Shown here: in pieces, positions 53,053-62,180 of the stretch | How positions within the stretch are numbered: position 1 is the first letter of the stretch | How the letters are laid out: each line of letters begins with the position of its first letter | From: Phytopythium helicoides | Lineage: Eukaryota; Oomycota; Peronosporomycetes; Pythiales; Pythiaceae | Length of the DNA: 64,000 nucleotides | Direction of reading: 5' to 3' | Assembly (NCBI GenBank): GCA_024867545.1 | Contig: JANFNE010000013.1 | Span: 310,001 to 374,000 of the forward strand | Made by a program: the position numbers and the translations under genes | The notes under the pieces: generated by a model | Seen by the model: only the letters and a program-made list of their open reading frames with translations | Databases searched by the model: none | Told to the model about the DNA's origin: nothing

Positions 53053-54234
53053 TCAAAGAATATTGACGATGGCGTAGAGGATGACACCACAGCCAATCAT
53101 CAGCACAGGCGTGTCCATCGTGTGCGGAGCCGTCGCCTCGGCGTAAGCCATCGTCGGCGCCAGCACCAGCATCGACACCAGCACCTGCGTGAAGTTGTCA
53201 AAGTCCGCGTACTGCAGCGCTGGGAAGATGAGGCCGGACATGAACACGCACGCGCTGCCCTCCCAGCTGCGCATGTACTTCTTCTTGCTGAAGCAGCTGT
53301 GCGTCTTGTACTTGTGCTTTCCCCACGTGATGCCCACCGGCTCGGCCAGACCATCACCAATGCCCGTGATGAACACCAGGATGAACGTCAGAGCACCCTG
53401 CGACGCGAACAGCCACTTGAAGAACATGAGGATGAACATGCCCGGCGCGATGTTGCCAAGAATGATCCACTTGAGCGTGTTCGGGCGGTCCTCCGGACGG
53501 TCCAGCGAGTTGAACTGCAGCATGAAGAACTTGGAGTGCTCGCGGATCGGCTTGATGAGCACGAGGAAGCCCAGCATGCTGAAGAAGTCACCCCACGCCA
53601 GCGCCAGCGGACCGCTGTACTCGGACTTGAACACCAGCGGCACCATGTAGGCGGCAAAGTGCTGCAGCTTACGCGTGTAGTTGACCTTGAACTTGGAGCC
53701 CTTGTGCGTGATGATGTATCCCTTCTCGTCGACGTCGCAGAAGCAGCGGCAGATGATGCCACCCGCGAGCGACACGGCCATCATGACGACGAGCTTGGGC
53801 AGCTGCGCGAGCCAGAAGGACCAGCCGAAGAGCCACTCGGGCTCCAGGAAGAACGTCAGCACGAGCATCACGCCCGCGTACGCGGCCATGCCCAGCAGGA
53901 ACGCAAAGTCGAACGTCTTGAGCCAGCTGGCCTCGTAGTCTCCCGCCACTTCGCCCTCCTCCACGAGCGACGTCTTGGGCTGCTCGATGGGTCGCAGCGG
54001 CTGCGTCTGGCCGTCCACGGTGCCGTACGACGGCTGCGACGCGTACTTTGGCAGCGCCTGCGACGGCGGCACGGGCCACACCACGCGCAGCAGCACGTAG
54101 ATGAGCACCAGCGCCAGCGTCGGCAGCAGCACCAGCGTCCAGCCCTCCACGCGCGTCATGGTCTCGGGCCACTCGGGCGCCGCCGTCGCCACGGGCACGG
54201 GCGCCAGCGTAGGCACCACCTCCACGTCGCTCAT
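53053..54234 (-). CDS. Polytopic lipid-alcohol kinase-like membrane protein, copy C
   Basis: This 393-aa intronless mirror copy of copy B starts at 54234 (MSDVEVVPTLAPVPVATAAP). All motifs are kept (VNYTRKLQHF, GIGDGLAEPVGITWG, RSWEGSACVFMSGLIFPALQ). Sequence diverges immediately outside the coding region, so the promoter and 3' region are its own and expression may differ from copy B. Both frames are intact. Confidence 0.7.
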   Translation of the reverse strand: MSDVEVVPTLAPVPVATAAPEWPETMTRVEGWTLVLLPTLALVLIYVLLRVVWPVPPSQALPKYASQPSYGTVDGQTQPLRPIEQPKTSLVEEGEVAGDYEASWLKTFDFAFLLGMAAYAGVMLVLTFFLEPEWLFGWSFWLAQLPKLVVMMAVSLAGGIICRCFCDVDEKGYIITHKGSKFKVNYTRKLQHFAAYMVPLVFKSEYSGPLALAWGDFFSMLGFLVLIKPIREHSKFFMLQFNSLDRPEDRPNTLKWIILGNIAPGMFILMFFKWLFASQGALTFILVFITGIGDGLAEPVGITWGKHKYKTHSCFSKKKYMRSWEGSACVFMSGLIFPALQYADFDNFTQVLVSMLVLAPTMAYAEATAPHTMDTPVLMIGCGVILYAIVNIL

Positions 54235-54251
54235 CGTGTCTTGACTCGAGG
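53053..54251 (-). repeat. Right arm of the 1.2-kb inverted repeat (kinase-like copy C)
   Basis: Inverted partner of 50718-51916, almost identical through the coding part. Confidence 0.9.
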
Positions 54252-55377
54252 TCGAAGCCACTTGGGGGTTAGCTGGCAAATCGCGATCTGAATGGCCACG
54301 GTGGATCCTTTCGGGGTCGGATCTTGAAGCGGCGATAAACCTCAAAACCTAGGATACCGCTGCAACCTTGGCAAGAGGGGAAGATATCACGGATTGACTG
54401 GAGGTTTGTATGAATATGGGGAATTGAGCAGGAGAAGCAACAGAGAAGTGGCGCCACTATGGCGTGCGTGGCGTCGGCTGGCAACGCGTGCCGCGTCATT
54501 GAATGCGGCGTGCCTCGCACGCCGCCAAATGCTCTACTACTCGCAGCTACCTAGTCGTCCGCACATCCGAGACTGCTACGTTGGCGATCATGGAGCCAAG
54601 CGTGCCGTTCATAGCGCGCTCGACTCGAGGACTCGCCCCAGCTTCCACTAGCGGCCACGACGGGATCTGGACGCCAACCACTAGGAAACGTCGGCTGTTG
54701 GGAAGGAGCTACTCGGCAGGTGGCTCCAGGTTCTGGATCACATCATGGCCCTCCTTCGACGATTCAGCCTACGCTTTCCTCAGTCCGCACTTCGATCAAG
54801 CTGTCCGACCGCAGCAACCTTCAACTTCACAGTTCTCATAGTTTACTGCGCCGACGAGCCTGAACGAACAGCAACGCAGACCCAGCGAGATGCATCGCGA
54901 TACTGGACCTCGGGAGCAGACGCGATGGCAACGACGGACAAGTCCCCACCCATTTCAAGCAGACAATTGGCGACGCCCTTCCTGTCAGCCAGACCTGCTG
55001 CAGCTCGCGGCAACCGCGCTAGCCGCACCACCTTCGACCACTAGCGTTAGCCTTGGTGACGAGCCCCTCCAGCCAGAGCCTCACCCGCGCACTGGCGCTC
55101 GCTTCGCCTCACAGCCAGCCTCGGTTTGCGCCTGCCACGTCCGCGCAACAGTCGCCAGCCAGGACGGCGCAGCGCGTCGCCACCAGTCGCGCCGGCTCCA
55201 GAAGCTTCGCCAAGTCGAGCGGACCTTTCGACGCCGCCCATGGGGCGTCAAACGCGCGTCGAAGGTCGGCTAGAACCTCTATGAGTTGGTATACTGCGCG
55301 TACGTTGGTCCACCCTCAGTATGCCGACATATGCCACGCGAGCCTGCGAGAGTGGATATGACCAGCAGCCGCAATCT
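54252..55377. other. Intergenic region upstream of HSP90
   Basis: No supported gene. An inverted pair GGTATACTG ... CAGTATGCC lies at about 55288-55325, resembling the one upstream of formin 2. Confidence 0.35.
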
Positions 55378-55484
55378 AGAATCTTCCAAGTAGGAGGAGC
55401 GACCCGCCTGGTTTCATCCCATTTGTGGCTATAAACTGCTACCAAACGGCACGTCGCCCCTCCTTTTCGAGTCTGGAATATTCC
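55378..55484 (+). promoter_or_regulatory. Heat-shock elements of HSP90
   Basis: AGAATCTTCC (55378-55387) and the palindrome GGAATATTCC (55475-55484) both fit the nGAAnnTTCn core bound by heat-shock factor. They lie 288 and 191 bp upstream of the HSP90 start codon, as expected for a heat-inducible promoter. Confidence 0.65.
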
Positions 55485-55674
55485 GCCCGACGGCAGTAAA
55501 CTACCCAAAAGATTTGGGTGGCTCCACTATGAAAGGGAAGCCCCCGTTTCTTCTTAGTTTTCCCGAGCGAAAAGCAATGGCAACGCGATCCATCCCCCCA
55601 CGAGTCGACCGCTCAGTCTTCAATTTCCCCGCGGGTAGACAGGAAGCCAAGAAGAAGCCCAGTCGATCGCCACA

Positions 55675-57793
55675 ATGAGCGCCGAAGCCGAGACGTTCGC
55701 CTTCTCGGCCGACATCAACCAGCTGCTGTCGCTCATCATCAACACGTTCTACTCGAACAAGGACATCTTCCTGCGTGAGCTCATCTCGAACGCCTCGGAC
55801 GCGCTCGACAAGATCCGCTACTCGTCGCTCACGGACGCGTCGGTGCTTGACTCGGACAAGAACCTCGAGATCAAGATCATCCCCGACAAGGCCAATGGCA
55901 CGCTCACGCTGCAGGACTCGGGTATCGGTATGACCAAGGCCGACCTCATCAACAACCTCGGTACGATCGCCAAGTCGGGCACCAAGGCCTTCATGGAGGC
56001 GCTCCAGGCCGGTGCGGACATCAGCATGATCGGCCAGTTCGGTGTCGGTTTCTACTCGGCCTACCTCGTCGCCGACAAGGTGGTCGTGCACTCCAAGCAC
56101 AACGATGACGACCAGTATGTGTGGGAGTCGGCTGCCGGTGGCTCGTTCACGGTCACGCCTGACACGTCGGAGCCCATCCTTCGTGGTACGCGCATCGTGC
56201 TCAAGCTGAAGGAGGACATGCTCGAGTACCTCGAGGAGCGCAAGCTCAAGGACCTCGTCAAGAAGCACTCGGAGTTCATTGGCTTCCCGATCAAGCTCTA
56301 CGTCGAGAAGACGGAGGAGAAGGAGGTCACGGACGACGAGGAGGACGAGGACGACAAGGAGGGCGACGACGACAAGCCGACGGTCGAGGAGGTGACCGAG
56401 GAGGAGGGTGAGAAGAAGAAGAAGACGAAGAAGATCAAGGAGGTGACGCACGAGTGGAACCACCTCAACAGCCAGAAGCCCATCTGGATGCGCAAGCCGG
56501 AGGACGTGACCCACGAGGAGTACGCGTCGTTCTACAAGTCGCTGACGAATGACTGGGAGGAGCATGCCGCCGTCAAGCACTTCTCAGGTCGAGGGCCAGC
56601 TCGAGTTCAAGGCGTGCCTGTTCACGCCCAAGCGCGCTCCGTTCGACATGTTCGAGGGCGGTGCCAAGAAGAAGCTGAACAACATCAAGCTTTACGTCCG
56701 CCGCGTGTTCATCATGGACAACTGCGAGGAGCTCATGCCCGAGTACCTCTCGTTCGTCAAGGGTGTCGTTGACTCGGAGGACCTGCCGCTCAACATTTCG
56801 CGTGAGACGCTCCAGCAGAACAAGATTCTGCGCGTGATCAAGAAGAACCTGATCAAGAAGTGCCTGGAGATGTTCGCCGAGATCGCCGAGGACACGGAGA
56901 AGTACAACAAGTTCTACGAGGCGTTCAGCAAGAACCTGAAGCTCGGCATCCACGAGGACTCGACGAACCGCACGAAGATTGCCAAGCTGCTGCGCTACCA
57001 CTCGACCAAGTCGGGCGAGGAGGTCACGTCGCTCGATGACTACATCTCGCGCATGCCGGAGAACCAGCCGGGCATCTACTACGTGACGGGCGAGAGCAAG
57101 AAGGCCGTCGAGAACTCGCCGTTCATTGAGAAGCTCAAGAAGAAGGGCTACGAGGTGCTTTTCATGGTCGAGGCCATTGACGAGTACGCCGTGCAGCAGC
57201 TCAAGGAGTACGAGGGCAAGAAGCTCATCTGCGCCACGAAGGAGGGCCTCAAGATGGAGGAGACGGAGGACGAGAAGAAGGCGTTCGAGGAGGCCAAGGC
57301 TGCCACGGGCGGTCTCTGCAAGCTCATGAAGGAGGTGCTTGACGACAAGGTCGAGAAGGTCGAGATCTCGAACCGTATCGTCGAGTCGCCGTGCGTGCTC
57401 GTCACGGGCGAGTACGGCTGGTCGGCCAACATGGAGCGTATCATGAAGGCGCAGGCGCTGCGTGACAGCAGCACGTCGGCTTACATGACGTCCAAGAAGA
57501 CGATGGAGATCAACCCGATGCACCCGATCATCAAGTCGCTCCGCGAGAAGGCCGAGGCCGACAAGTCGGACAAGACGGTCAAGGACCTGATCTGGCTGCT
57601 GTACGACACGTCGCTGCTGACGTCGGGCTTCAGCCTGGACGAGCCGACGACGTTCGCGAACCGCATCCACCGCCTCATCAAGCTCGGCCTGAGCATCGAC
57701 GATGACGACGACGCCGTTGACGAGACGATGGAGGACCTGCCGCCGCTTGAGGGCGAGGACGAGGAGGAGAGCACGATGGAGGAGGTCGACTAA
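55675..57793 (+). CDS. HSP90: Cytosolic heat-shock protein HSP90, one apparent frameshift
   Basis: No introns. The expected 705-aa protein starts [20 protein letters not shown] and ends ...STMEEVD, the C-terminal MEEVD that binds TPR co-chaperones, so it is the cytosolic form. The GHKL ATPase domain shows [30 protein letters not shown] and [18 protein letters not shown] charged linker ([14 protein letters not shown]) follows, then the middle domain ([20 protein letters not shown]) and the dimerisation domain. At 56586-56588 one extra base (TCAGGTCGAG where TCAGTCGAG or similar fits 'KHFSVEGQLEF') shifts the frame; the rest continues perfectly in the new frame. An assembly error is the simplest explanation. 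It folds kinases and other clients; upstream heat-shock elements indicate stress induction. Confidence 0.95.
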
Positions 57794-58407
57794 GCGACGC
57801 GTGAAGACTGCGCAAGGGCGAAGGTTCTGCGGACGGCCCCTCGCACTGGCAGCTCGCCGCTGATCGGAGACGGGTAGCGATGGCGGCGGCGCTAGCGGCG
57901 AATGCGAGCTGCTCGGCGTGAAGGAGGATGAGAGAGGTGGAGGAGTTCGTGATCGCGACTCGCTTGCTTTGCATTTCCCAGTCGTTTGCAGCGGTGCCTG
58001 TGTTGCGCCGCTCAAGTAGGTGTCTAGATTCTCCCGGTGACTGCATATTTATTAAAAAAAAATGGAGTCGCTCACAACGAAAACAAACGGTGTTGCTTTG
58101 TTCGTGCGCGGAAGCAGGAGCGGCATTGCCATCTTGAAGCGCAAACTTGGTGATCGAGATTGACGGACATTCCTGCCTGTACGTCGGACTCTGCCAGTTG
58201 ACACTCCATGCGAGCACAAAATGTCGACCAGCACTTGGACATTGCGAATGGCAATCGACCACGAAAGCGTGGTGACAATCATCTTGAACACGTCGGAAGA
58301 GCACACCTGATTGTTTATTGCGCTACGTTCCCTAAACAAAATAAAAGCTGACGAATGATCCAAAACGGTTCGCGGTCTTGTAAGAAAGCAGTGATCCAAC
58401 CAGCAGC

Positions 58408-61400
58408 TTACTGCTGAGCCGACTGCCGCTCCTCGTGGCGGCGCTGCAGCTCGCCCTGGAACATACCAAGCAGCTGCTGAGCCGCCGGGTCACTCTCGAG
58501 CTCCAGCGACTGGTACTCGGCTGCGTGCGCCTGGGCAAAGGCCTGGAGCGTGCCCAGGAAGAACTCCACCTCGTCCACCTCGTCCAGCAGGCTGACGTAG
58601 TCGTCGTCGTTGTCGTCGTCAAAGCCGAACTGACCCTCGGCCTCCTCGCGCAGCTGCTTCAGAATGGCGTAGTACTGGTCATCCACGACATCCTCAGCGT
58701 CCTCGTTCGAGTCATAGCCGCCGTTCTCCAGCAGCTCCTCAAGCTGCTCGGTCGCATCGCCCTCCTCATCGTCCTCATCGTCCACGCCGTGGATACCCGG
58801 CTGAGGGTTCTGGATGAGCTCAGCAAGCACCTTCATGGCGGCGTGCACGAGCGACTTCATGTGCGGGCGCAGACCAGCCGGAATCTTCTCGACCGGAACC
58901 TTCAGGATGGACATGACACCAAGCACGAACAGCTTGCGGTCGAGGAACGTGTCATAGCGCTTGAGGTCGTCGAGCCAGACCTTAAGCGCGCCAGCAGTGG
59001 CACCAAGGGACTCGAGAGCCTCCAGCGTCAGTACTGGGTTGTAGTGCAGCAGCGACGAGAAGACACCGAGCAGATGGCGGGCAGTCGCGTCCACGAGCGG
59101 AGCAGCAAGGCGCGTCGCCACAAGCAGCACGATGGCCGGAATGCACTGGTCGATCTGGCCGAACAGGTTGTGCAGCAGCGAGTAGAGCACACGGCAGGCA
59201 GCAACAACATCAATGTCCTGCGCCGACGCGTTGTCCAGCACCGACTTGGCCATGTTGAACACCAGCTCAAGGTAGCGAACCTGCGTGTTGCTAGCAGGGT
59301 CGACCCAGACACCCGCAAGGAAGCCGTCCACGTCACGGCCAACAAAGTTGTCGATGACCGGCACGAAGTTGGTCAGGTAGTCGGACGCCCAGTCGTTGAA
59401 GCTCGTAAACATGAGGGGGAAGAGCGACCAGAGCTGCGGCGGCAGCTTCTCCGAGTAGAAAGCAAGCGAGCCGAGGATGTCAATGCCGCTCTCCATGTAC
59501 TCGACGTAGTCAAAGTCGGTGAGGATCTTCTGGATCACAGGAGCGAGGGCAGGCACCATCAGCGCGTACAGCTCCGGGTGGTTGTGCACACTCATGAGGA
59601 TCGTGTTGATGGCGTCCAGGCACGACACGGCCGCGAGCGACGCATCCTCGTCGTCTCAGCAGCGGCAGTGAACTGCTCAAAGAACTCGACGAACTTGGCA
59701 ATGAGCTGCAGCGAGAAGGGGCCGATCTCGGTAGCGAATCGGTCAATGATGTGCTCCAGAGCAACAACAACCTCGTCGTTACCGATCTCGTCCATGAGGC
59801 TAAAGAACTGCTCCAGGATCTGGGGCAGGCGAGGACGCAGCACATCCACGACCGTGTCCGAGTGCGGGTACATGACGACGAAACGGATCGTCTTGGCCGC
59901 CTCGATGCGGACAGGCAGCTCCGGGTCAAACATGCAGTCGAGCATGCCGTTGACGATCGCCACAAGCGTCTGCTCATTGCGGAACTGGATGCCCTCAATG
60001 TACTTGCGCGAGAAGAGGCGGCAAGCACGCAGACGCAGGAATCCGTGAGGGTTCTTGAACTCGGGGAGGATGTGGTTGACAATCATGGCTTCCACCTGGT
60101 CCTTGTGAGCCTTCGACTTGGTGAGCACACCGTCCAGCGAGAACAGAGCGTGGAGGGCAGCGTCCTTCTGGATGAAGTCGCGCTCAGCCTCCGGCGCCGC
60201 AAGGTACGTCGTCAGAATGTTGTTGTAGAAAGCCAGGACGTTCGGCAGGCAGTCCTTGCCACGTTTCGTGCACAGGTCCGACAGAAGGTTGGACGCGGCG
60301 TACACAGGGGTCCAGGAAGTCTTCGAACACATCGTTCGTCTTGCGCACAAACTCATGCGGGTCCTCAGCCCAGAGCTGCAGGTCCTTGGGAGTGAGGCAG
60401 AGCACCGGGTGGATGACCTCAAAGATGAGGAAGCCCAGGTGCGGCTTGATAAGCTTGTACGCGACTGACGAGTCCACAGCCTCCTGCAGGAACACGAGAC
60501 TGAGCTGCACGACACGGTCCGAGCAGAAGCGGCCGTTCTTGCGCAGCGACAGCGTCTCGAGCACGACGGGCAGCAGCTCAGGGGCGATCTGACTGCGGTA
60601 CATGGCACTCATCTCGACGTAGGTGTCCTCAGCCTTCTTTGGGTTGCCGTAGCGCGTGTAGAAGCGGCACAGGATCTGCAGGGACCACTTCTTGAGCTTC
60701 CACCACGGCCACTGGTTGCGCTCCTCTTCGTCCGTGGGCTGGCCGACGGGCTCAGCGCCCTCACTCGCCTCGGGCAGCGGCTTGGCGATGATAATACGGA
60801 AGAGGTTCATCCAAGCGACCACGTTCTCGGGCACGGCGAGCGCCGGCGGGAGGTTCGTCTTGACGCACGACCAGTACGTCTTGAGGATAAGGTGCTGCAT
60901 GTTGGCCGACTCGAGCGAGTTGTTGCTCTGGAGCTGCGTCATCATGTTAAGCAGCATGGGGAAGACCACCTCCACCAGCTTGAACAGTGGCTCCATGCGC
61001 TAAAATATGTCAATCAATCATAGCCACGTCAGCCATGCCCTTAGCTTCAACTTCATCATATGTTCACGTACGTCATCGGCGCGGTACTCGAAGTTCTTGA
61101 CGACGCGGCGCAGCGCCAGGAGGGCCTACACAACTCCATCACCGTGAGCACAAGAGCTTGTTGGTACCGATTGCAGTGCGGGCAACGCACGTTGATGATG
61201 CGGTTGGCGTCGCCGCTCTGCGTGTTCTTGCAGATCTCATCGATGAGCGAGGGCCACGCCTCCTGCAGTCCACATCCACGTCCTGTCAGTGCCCACCACC
61301 ATCACCACTGATACGAAAGTTCCGCCCGTGAACGCACCGGGAAGTCGAAGCGCGCGATGTAGGAGACGGTCTCGGCCAGCAGCTGGCGGATCGAGTTGTC

Positions 61401-61712
61401 GGTGGAGACGAGCAGCGCCTCGAAGGTGCTCTGGCGCACCGCGGCCTTCTCGTCGTCGGGGAAGACGTGCACCCACTGTCCGTCGGCGCCCTCGGCGCCC
61501 TCCCAGTACTTGTGCACGAGGTTCTTGAGCGAGACGGCGGCGGCCTGGCGGATCTCGCGCGCCACGCTCTGCTCGACGGCGATCTGCACGAGCAGCAGCA
61601 GCGCGCCGCGCACCGTGTGCAGGTTGGCCACGGCCTCCTCGGCGGCCTTGCGCGCGGCCTCGTCGTTGCTGAACGTGTGCAGCAGGATGTTGTGCAGGCT
61701 CGCGGCGTCCAT
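58408..61712 (-). CDS. IPO7: Importin-7/8-like nuclear transport receptor, two apparent frameshifts
   Basis: Minus-strand exons 61712-61338, 61262-61191, 61125-61072 and 60999-58408; the expected length is 1030 aa, close to animal IPO7. The start MDAASLHNILLHTFSNDEAA is typical of the N-terminal HEAT repeats and is followed by an importin-N Ran-binding region (RQAAAVSLKNLVHKYWEG). Helical HEAT repeats run throughout, and an acidic segment near the C-terminus (VDDEDDEEGDATEQLEELL, then YDSNEDAEDVVDDQYY) resembles that of IPO7/8 and yeast Nmd5/Sxm1. It imports ribosomal proteins, histone H1 and transcription factors. One extra C in a run (60307-60310) and one missing base near 59655 interrupt the frame; the two compensate overall. 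It is probably functional with assembly errors. Confidence 0.9.
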
Positions 61713-62180
61713 GGCGGTCGAGACTCGAGACAGGCGGCGAGCAGGAGGCGGCGAGTTGGATTCTTCCGCCTCGAGAATGGACGCGCGCGAATCAAATGGA
61801 GGGCGGGGTCGAGCCCAAATGTACGTGGAGGAAGTCGCCCAACGGTGGACTCCTCGTCTCACTGTGGATACAATATTCACAAAAAGTGACCCAACGCCCA
61901 AAATATAAGAGGTGAATATCCCTAAAACGGTTGACATACAAACCCATTAGCGAGAAAAGCGTAGCCATGTGAAGCGCGAGGTTTTACGTGGTACCTACAT
62001 TTATGATGTTGATTGTAAGCCTCCCGGGAAAGGTCACTGAGGTTTTTTCTCGCCTTTCATTGACGTGGCGGCCAAGATGAATGGCGGGGACGTCAGAGTT
62101 TCCCCGGTCCGCAATATGTGGGCCATTCCGTGGATGCTGCCGCCCACCTGCCCTACATATTGCAGGCCAACGCGCTCTCG
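61713..62180. promoter_or_regulatory. Divergent intergenic region
   Basis: About 470 bp between the importin start and the next gene. It should hold both promoters. An upstream first exon for the right-hand gene (ATG at about 62077) is possible, with a non-consensus donor. Confidence 0.35.

Noticed and set aside
52999..54291. Long frames opposite the kinase-like copies B and C
   Set aside because: They mirror each other only because the sense genes are near-identical, and have His/Arg-rich shadow composition.
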